Notes under the pieces: generated by a model
The model's database searches: none
What the model was told of the DNA's origin: nothing
The model's input: the letters and a program-made list of their open reading frames with translations, nothing else
Assembly (NCBI RefSeq): GCF_035083965.1
Contig: NC_089740.1
Span: 14,792,552-14,856,551 of the forward strand
Source: Branchiostoma lanceolatum
Lineage: Eukaryota > Chordata > Leptocardii > Amphioxiformes > Branchiostomatidae
DNA length: 64,000 nt
Reading direction: 5' to 3'
Translations under genes and position numbers: made by a program
Part shown: piece by piece, positions 1-11,471 of the stretch
How the letters are laid out: every line of letters starts with the position of its first letter
Position numbering within the stretch: position 1 is the stretch's first letter

Positions 1-127
1 TTATTCAGATTTACCACATTTGTGGAAGGATTGACATATCAGGTGACTATCACCTTTTCAAGATGTGAACCCAAACCAGACTGTAAGGATGGACCTCTAC
101 ACTTTTCGAAAAGTGTGGCAGGTTCTT

Positions 128-405
128 TAATGTGCTCAAGGTGTCGCTCTCCTCAATCACCTCCATTTAACGTCCTATCCGAGGGACAGCCCTAACCGAA
201 GCTAGGTAACATCACTATGTATAGTAAGCGAAGCTTGATACTCATTTACACCTGAGTGAAGTGAGGAAATCTGTGTTAACTGCCTTTCCCAGGGGCACAC
301 CGTCCGGGCGCATGTCCAGACATGTCTGGGGGCAAGCCGGGATCGAACTCGGGTCCCCTTGTTTGACGGCCGAATGGTCTAGCCGTTACGCCGCACGACA
401 CCAAC
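128..405 (-). repeat. tRNA-derived SINE
   Basis: Read on the minus strand, the segment starts with a tRNA-like head near 405: an A-box-like stretch (GGCGTAACGGCTAGA) and a B-box GTTCGATCC. A body follows with the phrase 'gggcacac ... ttacacctgagtgaagtgagg'. Related bodies recur in this window near 50220-50455, 55205-55740, 23880 and 26170, so this is a dispersed SINE and not a tRNA gene. The low-coordinate end is approximate. Confidence 0.65.
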
Positions 406-545
406 ATGGTTATGTTGTGACAAGTAGTAAAACAATCTAACAATGCTGATGAAAGAAAGTAAGCAGTTACGAAAACGTCGACCAGGTAAACCTTTTTACG
501 GACGTTTTCTCAAGACCGCTAAATCCCTTTGATTCACTGTTAAAC

Positions 546-954
<409 letters not shown>

Positions 955-1029
955 ACGTATTGCCAGAATAGAATTCCATTTTCCTGCAGGGAGAACACGA
1001 TTGTTTAGTTAATGAAATTGCATGCCTAC

Positions 1030-1196
1030 CTGCAACCACTCTCCGATCCTGCTGTGCATGGAAACCCAGGCGGCTTCGCCGGTGACTCCGTGTAACCGCC
1101 CGCGCCAAGGCTCATGCCAAGCCTGCCAGAACGAGGATGCAGTGATGCTGTCATCAGGTATGGCACCAGATTCCATCCCAAGCGGATCGCTACATG
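1030..1196 (-). CDS. F5/8 type C (discoidin) domain exon, partial gene
   Basis: A minus-strand exon with acceptor CCAG at 1197-1200 and donor CAG|GTAGG after 1030; 167 bp, entering in phase 1 and leaving in phase 0. Translated, it begins (A)[20 protein letters not shown] and ends SRIGEWLQ. This is the N-terminal half of a discoidin/F5-8C domain, a lectin-like or phospholipid-binding extracellular fold that normally continues 'VDLG...'. The second half is not visible, so it lies left of the window or is lost. The phase-1 start is exactly what the signal-peptide exons at 3626, 5769 and 7870 (same strand, upstream) require: their final G plus CA gives GCA. I infer a gene of the form signal peptide, F5/8C and further domains. 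Domain identity is fairly sure; whether the gene is live is not. Confidence 0.72.
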
Positions 1197-1249
1197 CTGG
1201 ATAACGGTACCGGTAAAGGTAGTTCCATAGCCGTTTTGAGGCAGTAGGG

Positions 1250-2165
1250 GCAATGGGGTCTTACCCACCGTGTCTATAGCACAATAAATGAGTGCCCCAG
1301 ACGGGGATCTGAGTTTCAATGTTCCAGAAATGCTACCAATGTATTCAGTCTTTGATTCATTACAGTAAAGCCCCACTAGGAATGCAGAGACATTTTTGCC
1401 CAATTCAGCAAATAAAGCAAGGTCATCTGCAAAATCCATATCAGTGAGATTCTGAGCAGGGTATATTCGACTCCTGCGCGGTTTGATGTTTATACCTTTG
1501 TTTTCATTTATGTCTAGTGAGAGTCTTCGAACATAGTCATAGTCAAGTACAATGATAAATAGATAAGTTGCTGAAGTGTCACCCTGGAGAAATTCCTGTA
1601 ACTACCCCAAATGAACTAGTCTCCCCATCAGGTTTAAAAACTGAGGCTATAGTATTTCTATACAGATCTCTGACTGCTTTTATGAGACATTGTGGAATAC
1701 CATACTGTACGGTGTTTGTGCTAAAATCAAATGCCTTACGAAAATCAACGAAAAAATAACACGAAATTCTAAAAGATTGAATCTCCTCATCTCTTCAATC
1801 ATACGACGTATTGCAAGTATCTGTGAAATATTAGACCTCCCTTTTCTAAATCCATTTTGATTCCTCCTGGAAATGGGATCAATTACAGGGGTGAGAGGTT
1901 AAGTAAAAATCTGTTATAAAACTTTGCTGCAATGGGAGTGAGAGTAATACCTCTATAGATGGAGGCAGATGTTAAGTCACCTTTCTTTGGATGGGAACAA
2001 TTCCTCCTTTTAGCCAGGAAGATGGTGGTCTGTGATACATAAAAGTTTGGTTGCACAGATGTAAAAGAAGGTCATTGAATTACCAGGTATTTCAAGATGA
2101 TGGCCGGGATGTCATCCAGGCTAGGAGATTTGTTATCAGGGAGGGATCCCAAAACCTTTCTTTAA
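1250..2165 (-). pseudogene. Decayed non-LTR (LINE, RTE-like) reverse transcriptase
   Basis: The minus strand carries the ordered landmarks of a LINE reverse transcriptase in several frames: SLPDNKSPSLDDIPAIILK, HPKKGDLTSASIYRGITLTP, QNGFRKGRSNISQILAIRR, FVDFRKAFD, PDGETSSFGVVTGISPG, YLFIIVLDYDYVRR, then the catalytic F-A-D-D box in DMDFADDLALFAE near 1404-1439. The frames break around 1580 and 1750 and there are internal stops, so it is dead. The FRKGRS...SQILA wording resembles the RTE group; the clade is inferred. It lies in the intron just upstream of the F5/8C exon. Confidence 0.85.
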
Positions 2166-2170
2166 GGGTT

Positions 2171-2760
2171 ATTTAATCTCTACTAAGACAAACTTCACCC
2201 TATCTGGTACACAAAACGACATATTCCATGTATTGTAGTCATGTCCGACTCCTATATCCATATACATAGGTCAATTTCTCTACACATTATTCCAAAAGCG
2301 CAGCGAATTAGCCATACATGGCTATATTGTAACCCATATACTGTGATCGATAACATAATAATCATTGTAGTACTGTTGATTTAATGCCATACATTGTACC
2401 AAGTACGATCGTTGAGCAATAAAATTCATTCATTGAAACAAGCCGATGAAGTCTCACTATGCAATGATTCTTGGTGGAAAAGATTAAGGTAAGGTAATGT
2501 AGAGAAACGTCATAATCTTACGAATGTTCATGCAGCTCTCATCTGCGTTGCTTTATAAAAATGAAGAATATTCATGCCCAGAGCGGTATCATTTTCGAAT
2601 AAATGGTTTTTGGAAAGATCGATCTGACGTTTCTATTATCCGTGCTCGCTAGAGCTGAAAAGGTCTTAACCTGTAGGTGGGGCACACCCAACTCGCACAC
2701 AGCATCTCAACATATGCAGATACTAAGAAAACTCAGTCATGTATAAACTATCAAAAATTC
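2171..2760. other. Unannotated spacer
   Basis: AT-rich sequence between the LINE remnant and the tandem array. I see no exon, RNA gene or clear repeat here. Its right end merges into the array, with early matches to the 'cacacccaactcgcacacagca' segment near 2685. Confidence 0.5.
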
Positions 2761-3625
2761 ATAAACCTCTTGTGAAGGCACACCCAACCCTCAAATAATG
2801 GCTCCAATGGCCTTGTCCTCAACCAACACGAATAGTACACCATGAATATAGATGAGTTGGTGTTTTATGTTGTGTTTTTTTAACGCTTTTACGCCGGTAA
2901 AAGACACAAAATGGTATACGGGGACCGCAGCAATTCTAACTGTAGATCGATAATTTTTAGTCTAAAACTGTTTGGAGAACGCGTTGAATTTCGCGCCTTA
3001 AAACTTCTACGAGGAGCTCGACCCCTCACCTCATCTCGAGGAGAGCCTGTCGAGCCTAATAATATTTTACATCAGTCATGGGTCTGTGTCGAACACACCC
3101 AAAGTATAATAGCACACAGTTTTACATGCTGGCCCAAAAACCGTTTTTTGTTGAAACCGTTACTTTGCATTTTACTTTTTACGATGCGGAGAATTGAAAG
3201 GTATACACATTAATCAATAAAATTTTATTTTTCAAACTCCAGTGTGTAGTTTCTAATCCCTTCGGTAGATAAGCTATTAAAGTGTCCACGAGCGTCATTT
3301 TGTATAAAATATAGACATTGTGAGCAAACTTACCAGGCTCTACGAGTCAGGCTTTCTACGAGTCAGACTTTGATGGATTATAATGTGCTATTTTCCGATA
3401 GCCATATCGGTTCTGACTGTACTTGCTTTCTTGTGGACCGGATCACAAGAACCTAAAACAGTTAGGCTTGATATGTCATCAGAAAAAAAGACCGACTGCA
3501 TGGTAGAGCCTGCTATGGAGGCCAAGACCTTGCCGAATATAATTTTCTCGTTGTTTATCATAGAGTAGAGCCAATTAATCTTATTCTTATAACAGCGGGT
3601 TTCCCACGATAACGGCAGTGCTTAC

Positions 3626-3722
3626 CTTTCACGCGTACTGCAGAGATAAGAATAATGAAACAGGTGAACCTGACGAGAACACCGTGCCGTGAAGCCATCC
3701 TCCCAACGTTTGGGTTCTTCAT
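3626..3722 (-). CDS. Signal-peptide first exon, array copy 1
   Basis: Minus-strand first exon with an ATG at 3722 (MKNPNVGRMASRHG) or, more likely, at 3698 (MASRHG), as in the other gene copies. The hydrophobic core is LVRFTCFIILISAVRVK, a typical secretory signal. The exon ends in phase 1 at G|GTAAGC. The exon, donor and phase match the first exons at 32780 (minus) and 37789 (plus), which feed the polycystin-like genes. In this position the next same-strand exon I can find is the F5/8C exon at 1196, which has the matching phase. Confidence 0.75.
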
Positions 3723-3942
3723 TGTCTACGGGAGCAAACGCGACGGGGCCGGACAACTGATATCCCCGGCCCGGTAAACGTACTTTTTTTTGCCCTTTTC
3801 TTCCCTTATAGATGTTAGATCCAGAAATGCAAAGAATAATCTCTCGCTGTACGGACCAGCGACACCCCAGACGCGGCGCTCTGCGCTTCTCCTCGCGTCT
3901 GTTGTCAAGACTCGGATCTGCGCAACGTCAAAACAAACTTCT

Positions 3943-3950
3943 TGACGTCA
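3943..3950. promoter_or_regulatory. CRE-like palindrome TGACGTCA, copy 1
   Basis: A perfect 8-bp CRE/ATF consensus about 245 bp upstream of the signal-exon ATG (minus strand). It is retained in array copies 2 and 3 and upstream of the plus-strand gene, which supports a role. It is motif evidence only. Confidence 0.5.
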
Positions 3951-4152
3951 TAACAACAAGGACGAACCCATGACAGTTTTTTTCCGAGGTATAACTAACC
4001 TATACATAACTGGCAAAATGTGACAAAACTATTATCATTTATGTATTCTTGTTTCTACTGCTTAGAAGTCACCTTTTTTCATAAAAATGTATTGGAGATT
4101 TTACTGAGTTGTTGTCATTTGTAGGGGAATATTTTGTATAAATCCTGTTTTT

Positions 4153-4200
4153 GTCGTCCAGGCATAATTACCCTGCCGTTTCTGGGCGTCGGCTAGAGCT
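4153..4200 (-). promoter_or_regulatory. Conserved far-upstream block, copy 1
   Basis: About 455-502 bp upstream of the MAS start codon sits a block around CATAATTACCCTGC followed by TCTGGGCGTC. The same block occurs at 6293-6340 and 8399-8445, and in reverse orientation at 37299-37340. It is at almost the same distance from the start in each case, so it belongs to the duplicated promoter cassette. Function unknown. Confidence 0.45.
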
Positions 4201-5768
4201 GCGTCTTTTGAGAATTCAAATGGTTTTAGATTGCGCTTTCATCCAGAAGGGCGAATGTCCTTGGGTGAAAATAGGCACAAAAGGTGATCCGTCAAGTGAA
4301 AAAGGTAGAGGGACAAAACCATCATATTTTGCTTTTACATTTAATCTAACATGTGTGTGTGTGTCAGTGAGCGTGTTTGTGTGTATGTATGTGTGTTTGT
4401 GTGTGTCACGTATTTTTTTTATATTTCTTCAGATGTATGAGGATAGGATTACAATGCTGCACGCGACAACACTCATAAAATATTCAAAGAAAATTATTGT
4501 AGCGACGCTAAGTTGTTTTTGTGAGTGTGTCTGCCTTTGTTGTGGAGGGTTTGTCGGAGCTGTGGGTATGGTGTATGAAATATTAGAAGAAAAACTAATG
4601 TGGTAGCACTAAGTTGTTGCAGTGGAATTTTACTACTTCTTCTTAAGTCACCATTTTGTTTTTCGAGATGTATGTATGGTGTTTTGATAACAATTGTACA
4701 TTCAGAAATACGCCGAGTGTCTCATGAAAGATTCAAAGGAAAATTAACGAGACGGTGCTGAGTCGTTGCAATGGAATTTTATTACTTTTTCTCGAGTCAC
4801 CGCGTGTTTATGTATATGTGGTTATGACATAACCTGTATGCAAAGGAACACTCAACTCGCAAACAGCAACTCCCAATATGCACATATTAAGAGAACTCAG
4901 TTATGGGCAAGCTTTGAAAATTCATATACCTCTTGTGAAGGCACACTCAACCCACAAATAATGGCTCCAATGGCCTTGTCCTCATCCAACACGAGTAGTA
5001 CGCATCGAATATAGATGAGTTGCTTCTTTTTCATTACAATTTAATGTCGGAAAAAATAGACAAAATGGTACGCAGAAACAGCGCTAGTGGCAGGTCTTAT
5101 TTTATGTATGTAGACTAATTCTCAGTCTAAAACTGTTAAATATTTCGCGCCGTAAACAAAGCAACTTCTATGTCGAGTTCGACCCCTGACCTCTTCTCAA
5201 GGAGAGCATGTCGAGCCTAATTATGTTTTACATCAGTCATGTGTCTGTGTCGAACACACCCAAAGTATGATAGCACACAGTTCGACATGTTGGCCTAAAA
5301 CCCTTTGTTGAAACCGTATTTTACTTTTACAATGCGGAGAATTGAAAAGTATACACATTCCATAATATAATTTTTCAAACTCCAGTATGTACTTTTTAAT
5401 CCCTTTGGTAGGTAAGCCATTTAAGTGTCTATGAGCGTCATTTTGTATAAAATATAGACATTGTCAGCAACCTTACCAGGCTCTACGAGTCAGGCTTTCT
5501 ACGAGTCAGACTTTGATGGATTATAATGTGCTATTTTCCGATAGCCATATCGGTTCTGACTGTACTTGCTTTCTTGTGGACCGGATCACAAGAACCTAAA
5601 ACAGTTAGGCTTGATATGTCATCAGAAAAAAAGACCGACTGCATGGTAGAGCCTGCTATGGAGGCCAAGACCTTTCCGAATATAATTTTCTCGTTGTTTA
5701 TCATAGAGTAGAGCCAATTAATCTTATTCTTATAACAGCGGGTTTTCCACGATAACGGCAGTGCTTAC

Positions 5769-5865
5769 CTTTCACGCGTACTGCAGAGATAAGAATAATG
5801 AAACAGGTGAACCTGACGAGAACACCGTGCCGTGAAGCCATCCTTCCAACGTTTGGGTTCTTCAT
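5769..5865 (-). CDS. Signal-peptide first exon, array copy 2
   Basis: The same exon as copy 1: ATG at 5865 (MKNPNVGR) or 5841 (MASRHG), core FTCFIILISAVRVK, phase-1 donor G|GTAAGC. The translated exon is unchanged from copy 1 while flanking bases differ (for example the (T)n and TTCTTCC stretches). This fits either recent duplication or constraint. Likely an alternative first exon of the leftward gene that contains the F5/8C exon. Confidence 0.72.
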
Positions 5866-6083
5866 TGTCTACGGGAGCAAACGCGACGGGGCCGGACAAC
5901 TGATATCCCCGGCCCGGTAAACGTACTTTTTTGTCCTTTTCTTCCTTAAAAAATGTTAGATGCAGAAATGCAAAGAATAATCTCTCGCTGTACGGACCAG
6001 CGACACCCCAGACGCGGCGCTCTGCGCTTCTCCTCAAGTCTGTTGTCAAGACTCGGATCTGCGCAACGTCCAAACAAACTTCT

Positions 6084-6091
6084 TGACGTCA
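6084..6091. promoter_or_regulatory. CRE-like palindrome TGACGTCA, copy 2
   Basis: A perfect TGACGTCA about 243 bp upstream of the copy-2 ATG at 5841, at the same place in the unit as copy 1. Confidence 0.5.
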
Positions 6092-6292
6092 TAACAACAA
6101 GGACGAACCCATGACAGTTTTTTTCCGAGGTAAACTAACCTATACATAACTGGCAAAATGTGACAAAACTATTATCATTTATGTATTCTTGTTTCTACTG
6201 CTTAGAAGTCACCTTTTTTCATAAAAATGTATTGGAGATTTTACTGAGTTGTTGTCATTTGTAGGGGAATATTTTGTATAAATCCTGTTTTT

Positions 6293-6340
6293 GTCGTCCA
6301 GGCATAATTACCCTGCCGTTTCTGGGCGTCGGCTAGAGCT
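6293..6340 (-). promoter_or_regulatory. Conserved far-upstream block, copy 2
   Basis: The second occurrence of the CATAATTACCCTGC...TCTGGGCGTC block, about 450-500 bp upstream of the copy-2 start codon. Confidence 0.45.
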
Positions 6341-7869
6341 GCGTCTTTTGAGAATTCAAATGGTTTTAGATTGCGCTTTCATCCAGAAGGGCGAATGTCC
6401 TTGGGTGAAAATAGGCACAAAAGGTGATCCGTCAAGTGAAAAAGGTAGAGGGACAAAACCATCATATTTTGCTTTTACATTTAATCTAACATATGTGTGT
6501 GTGTGTCAGTGAGCGTGTTTGTGTGTATGTAACTATGTGTGTTTGTGTGTGTCACGTATTTTCATATTTCTTCAGATGTATGAGGATAGAATTACAATGC
6601 TGCACGCGACAACACTCATAAAATATTCAAAGAAAATTATTGTAGCGACGCTAAGTTGTTTTTGTGAGTGTGTCTGCCTTTGTTATGGAGGGTTTGTCGG
6701 AGCTGTGGGTATGGTGTATAAAATATTAGAAGAAAAACTAATGTGGTGGCACTAAGTTGTTGCAGTGGAATTTTACTACTTCTTCTTAAGTCACCATTTT
6801 GTTTTTCGAGATGTATGTATGGTGTATGATAACAATTGTACATTCAGAAATACGCCGAGTGTCTCATGAAAGATTCAAAGGAAAATTAACGAGACGGTGC
6901 TGAGTCGTTGCAATGGAATTTTATGACTTTTTCTCGAGTCACCGCGTGTTTATGTATATGTGGTTATGACATAACCTGTAGGTAAAGGAACACTCAACTC
7001 GCAAACAGCAACTCCCAATATGCACATATTAAGAGAACTCAGTTATGGGCAAGCTTTGAAAATTCATATACCTCTTGTGAAGGCACACTCAACCCACAAA
7101 TAATGGCTCCAATGGCCTTGTCCTCATCCAACACGAGTAGTACGCATCGAATATAGATGAGTTGCTTCTTTTTCATTACAATTTAATGTCAGAAAAAATA
7201 GACAAAATGGTACGCGAGAACAGCGCTAGCGGTACGTCTTATTGTATGTATGTAGACTAATTCTCAGTCGAAAACTGTTAAATATTTTGCGCCGTAAAGC
7301 AGCTTCTATGAGGGCTCGACCCCTGACCTCTTCTCGAGGAGAGCCGGCGCCTGTCGAGCCTAATTATGTTTTACATCAGTCATGAGACTGTGTCGAACAC
7401 ACCCAAAGTATAGTAGCGCACAGTTTTACATGTTGGCCTAAAACCCGTTGTTGAAACCGTATTTTACTTTTACGATGCGGAGAATTGAAAAGTATACACA
7501 TTACATAATATAATTTTCTTTTTTCAGACTCCAGTATGTAGTTTCCAATGCCTTTGGTAGGTAAGCCATTTACCAGGCTCTCTGAGTCAGACTTAAGATG
7601 GATTATAATGTGCTATTTTCCGATAGTCATAACGGCTCTAACTGTAATTGTTCTTGTGGACCGGATCAAAAGAACCGAACACAGTTAGGCTTAATATGTC
7701 ATCAGAAAAAAACCCTAGTGGCAGAGCCTGCTAAGGAAGCTAAGACCTTGCTACAAGTACTCGTCTCGATGGTTATTGTAGAATAATGTTATTCTTACAA
7801 CAATACTGTTACAGCCCACTAATGTTACTTTAATAACAGCGATGTTTCCATGATAACGGCAGTGCCCAC

Positions 7870-7966
7870 CTTTCACGCGTACTGCAGAGATGAGAATGAT
7901 GAAACAGGTGAACCTGACGAGAACACCGTGCGGTGAAGCCATCCTTCCAACGATCGGGTTCTTCAT
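7870..7966 (-). CDS. Signal-peptide first exon, array copy 3
   Basis: ATG at 7966 (MKNPIVGR) or 7942 (MASPHG), the same hydrophobic core LVRFTCFIILISAVRVK, and a phase-1 donor G|GTGGGC instead of GTAAGC. The GTGGG donor form is shared with the minus-strand polycystin gene's first exon at 32780. The reading frame is intact, so this copy also looks usable. Confidence 0.7.
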
Positions 7967-8191
7967 TCTCTACGGGACCAGACGCGACGGGGCCAGACAA
8001 CTGATATCCCCGGCCCGGTCAACGTAATTTTCTCGTCCTTTTTTCCCCTTATAGATATTAGATCCAGAAAGGGAAAAAAACTCTTGCTGTACGGACCAGC
8101 GACACCCCAAACGCGGCGCTCTGCGCTTCTCCTCACGTCTGTTGTCAAGACTCGGATCTGCGCAACGTCCAAACAGACTTATTAGAATTAT

Positions 8192-8199
8192 TGACGTCA
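8192..8199. promoter_or_regulatory. CRE-like palindrome TGACGTCA, copy 3
   Basis: A perfect TGACGTCA about 250 bp upstream of the copy-3 ATG, kept although this unit has diverged around it. Confidence 0.5.
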
Positions 8200-8398
8200 T
8201 AACAACAAGGACGAAACCATGAGAGTTTTTTTAGAGGTAGATTCACCTATACATTACTGGCAAAATGTGGCAAAACTATTGTCACTTATGTATTCTTGTT
8301 TCTGCTACTTAGAAGTCCCATTTTATCCTAGAAATTGATTGTAAATTTAAGTAAGTTTCTAGTTTTGGGGGAATATTTCGTCTAAAATTAAGGTTTTT

Positions 8399-8445
8399 GT
8401 CGTCCAGCCGTAATTACCCTGCCCGTTTCTGGGCGTCAGCAAGAA
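8399..8445 (-). promoter_or_regulatory. Conserved far-upstream block, copy 3
   Basis: The third occurrence of the block (GTAATTACCCTGC...TCTGGGCGTC), at the same spacing from the copy-3 signal exon. Confidence 0.42.
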
Positions 8446-9639
8446 CTGCGTCTTTTGAGAATTCAAATTGTTAGTGATAGAGCTTTCATCCAGAAGGGCG
8501 AAAGTCCTTGGGTGAAGATAGTCACAAAAGATGATCCGTCAGGTGGAAAAAGTAGGGGAACAAAACCTTCATATTTTGCTTTTACTTTTAATCTAACGTG
8601 CGTGTGTGTCAGTGAGCGTGTTTGTGTGGATCTGTTTGTGTGAGTGTGTGAGTGTGTGTGTGTCATGTATTTTCATATTTCTTCAGATGTATGAGGATAG
8701 AATTACAGTGCTGCACGCGACAACACTCATGAGATATTCAAAGGAAATTATTGTAGCGGCGCTAAGTTGTTTTTGTCTGCCTTTGCTGTGGAGGGTGTGT
8801 CGGGCTGTGGGTATGGTGTATGAAATATTGAAAGAAAAATTAATGTGATGGCACTAAGTTGATGCAGTGGAATTTTACAACTTCTTCTTTAGTCACCATT
8901 TTGTTTTTTCTCGAGATGTATGTATGATGTTTTGATAACAATTCTGCATTCTGAAAAATGCCAAGTTCCTCATGAAAGATTCAAAGGAAGATTAGCGACA
9001 CGTTGCTTAGTCGTTGCATGGGAATTTTATGACTTTTTCTCGATTCACCGCGTGTTTATGTATATGTGGTTATGTCATAACCTGTTGGTGAAGGCACGCA
9101 CAAGTCAAAAACAACTCCCGATATGCAGATATCAAGATAACTCAGCCATGCGCAGACTATCAAAAACATAAACCTCTATTGAAGGCACTCCCAGCCTGCA
9201 AATAATGGCTCAAATGGCCTTGTCCTCATCCAACACCAGTAGTACGCATCGAACATAGATGAGCTGCTGTTTTATTACGCGTTTATGTCGATAAAAGGGA
9301 CAGAATTGAACCCGGGGACTGCTGCAATTCTTTTAGTTGATTTATAATTCTCGGTCTAAAAACAGTTTGGAGAACACGTTGAATATTTCGCGCCGTAAAA
9401 CAATTTCTATGAGGAGCTCGACCCCTGACCTCTGCTCGAGAAGAGCATGTCGAGTCTGATTATTTTTTACACCAGTCATGGGCCTGTGTCGAACACACCC
9501 AAATCGTAATAACACACATCAGTTAGAAGTGTTGAAACCGTTTGTATTTCTTGTTTTTGTGAGTAGGTCTGTGTTGAATTTTGGGTGTGATCTATGACAT
9601 GTTCAAGGCAAAATTAATGTATTCTTTCTTGTTGTCGAT

Positions 9640-10345
9640 GTAAATCACCCCCGCAGATTTGGTGATCGTACATCATACTGTTTGGCAGTTATGAAGGGGG
9701 GCGAAAGAGCCATCCTTGCCCCAGGAATTCCCAAAAAGCCTGGTCTAGAATGGGGTTAAGACGAGACCAAAATTTGGAACCAAACATTGTTTATTACGTA
9801 TTTGATCCTAGTTTGTAAGCTATTTGCTCATGATAAAGGTTAAGACAAGATTTGGTACATACAATTGGTTAGCCTGGGCCGTAAGGATATTTACAATACC
9901 CACATCATTACCTGGTCACACCATGATAATATCTGCAATCTTCAATTAAAAAGAATAGGAGGATTCATACAAAGAACCTTAATATTAAACATTTCATCCT
10001 AGTTGTTTTAGCTCAGTAGCTCATGAAACAGTTTAAGACAAGAGTACGATTCGGGGCAAAACGTAGGTTAGCCTAAACTGTAAAAGGACAATCATAATAT
10101 TTACATTGTTAGTTGTTTACGTCATACTCACACTTGCAATTAAATAGAAATGAAAGATTCTGATCTATCACCTTGATTACAGAAAAAAATTGGATAAAAA
10201 TGACAATCGATTTATTTCAAAACTTAAGATTAATTATATCTTAAATATATGCATAAATTCATAGATCCAATACCATACACACACTCAAACTTACATTTAA
10301 CCTGTTGAAATGTCTTAGTTAAAATGTCTTAGTTAAAACGTTTAA
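9640..10345 (-). repeat. 3'-flank tandem repeat of the minus gene
   Basis: Degenerate tandem repeats containing phrases such as 'aatattaaacatttcatcctag' and 'gctcatgaaacagtttaagacaag'. Their reverse complements recur at 53759-54870 downstream of the plus-strand gene. The repeat therefore flanks the 3' ends of both inverted genes and marks how far the inverted duplication extends. No gene is seen here. Confidence 0.65.
10211..10216 (-). terminator. Possible poly(A) signal of the minus polycystin-like gene
   Basis: TTTATT on the plus strand reads AATAAA on the minus strand, about 250 bp beyond the stop codon at 10465-10467. It is a plausible polyadenylation signal by sequence and position only. 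Confidence 0.35.
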
Positions 10346-10464
10346 TCAGTGGCGGAACCTCGCTTGTTGAAATCATTTACTATTTGTCGTACAATATTTC
10401 AACTATGTCGAGCTTGTGTTCTTTTCTGGTACGTCAAGATAATCAAATTGTTCAAACTCAGTGT

Positions 10465-11471
10465 TTACACGAGATCTTTGGAACTGCATGGTTGAACGTG
10501 AGTCAGTTGACGCTTCTTGCACTCAAACCTGTACATCAGGTCAGTCACCCTGTCCACTTCCTGCAGTACCGTATCCGTCCGCTGGAGGGTCTCGTCCATA
10601 AAATGGTTAGGAAGTGGTGATTCATCTGTAGAAACGACAAAACATCCTGGGCATTAAGTTTACCTTTATCTAATAAAGTAAAGTAAAGTAAAGTTTATCT
10701 TTTTCGTAATGTAATGCAGAACACAATATTTGGGAGAATGGCAACGGTAAAGATTCTTTATCAATTGTGGGGATATGCGATAGCTATAAACCTACTAGTA
10801 TCACATAGACGACTATCTGCTAATTATATATAAAGTTAAACGTTGTCATTGGAATAACAAATTTGTGGTTACAAAAAATATCATTAAGTAGAAGCTAACA
10901 AAGACTGTATTACTGTCAAAGTCTCGGGACTCATGACGCATGCCCAGAAGACTCCTGAAGGAGTTCCAGAAATAATCTCCCATCGTCGTGTCCACGCCGA
11001 TGTCGTCAGACGTCTGGCAGTAGCTTAGCCAGTTACAGAGCATCCCGACTCCCAGATTCATCTGTAGCAAACATAAACAGATGTACTGATCCTACATAAT
11101 GCTGTTCAAGTCAGGTTGTTGGAGCTGAAACTGAAACACTTATTGGATGTAATTTTATGGTTGGTGGTAATATGCATAGAAAAACCTCGAACGAAATAAG
11201 CTGATTTTTGTCTGACCAGGTAAAAGACGAAGAGCATGACGAATGTGGAATAATACAGAGGTCCCATGACACGATCCACTGCTTTCATGTCGTCCGCAAA
11301 GACACCGACGAACGGCCTCCCCAAGCCCATCTCAAACAGCACGTACGACGTTTTCTTAAAGCCGGAGAAGCTCTCCATGTGTTTGCCGAAAATCAGGATC
11401 CCGCTGAGCCCGTAGGCAACTATAACAATCAGCATGTTCACCGCAAACCCAAGGGCTTCTCCGTATATCAA
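10465..11471 (-). CDS. Minus gene: pore region, last TM segments and C-tail (exons 32-34)
   Basis: Exons 11217-11471, 10914-11061 and 10465-10625. The first starts [14 protein letters not shown] (TM10). It continues through [15 protein letters not shown] to the pore-loop stretch [13 protein letters not shown], then [22 protein letters not shown] (TM11). This aligns with the PKD2 pore and last helix, but the PKD2 filter L-G-D reads L-G-R here. The second exon has [16 protein letters not shown] and acidic residues. The last exon has a charged, Leu-heptad-like tail ([20 protein letters not shown]) that could form a short coiled coil, and ends KDLV, stop at 10465-10467. Confidence 0.87.

Larger units (their letters stand above)
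2760..9600. repeat. Tandem array of about 2.1-kb promoter/signal-exon units (3.3 copies)
   Basis: Three full units start at about 2760, 4926 and 7066, with a partial fourth from about 9166. Each start is marked by a phrase like 'cctcttgtgaaggcacac' followed by 'aataatggctc'. On the minus strand each full unit carries an upstream conserved block, a TGACGTCA site, a signal-peptide exon with a splice donor, and intron-like sequence containing a 'ctcgacccctgacctcttctcgaggagagcctgtcgag' type element. Units 1 and 2 are nearly identical; unit 3 is more diverged. The GT-rich open frames near 4151, 6291 and 8455 on the plus strand look non-coding. Confidence 0.9.

Noticed and set aside
335-405. Functional tRNA gene on the minus strand
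   Set aside because: A- and B-box-like text is present, but the stems do not pair well and the sequence continues into a repeated SINE body found elsewhere in the window.
3726-8200. Minus-strand open frames with RRSAERRVWGVAGPYS
   Set aside because: They overlap the 5' leader of the signal exons in another frame and break in copy 3. Better explained as untranslated leader.
4151-8850. Plus-strand open frames repeated in each array unit (starting MSSRHNYPAVSG)
   Set aside because: They lie over the conserved upstream block and a GT-rich stretch, differ in frame between copies and match no domain. They are probably promoter sequence read by chance.
2760-9600. CRISPR-like or satellite array
   Set aside because: The repeat units are 2.1 kb, contain an exon and promoter, and have no short direct repeats with spacers.
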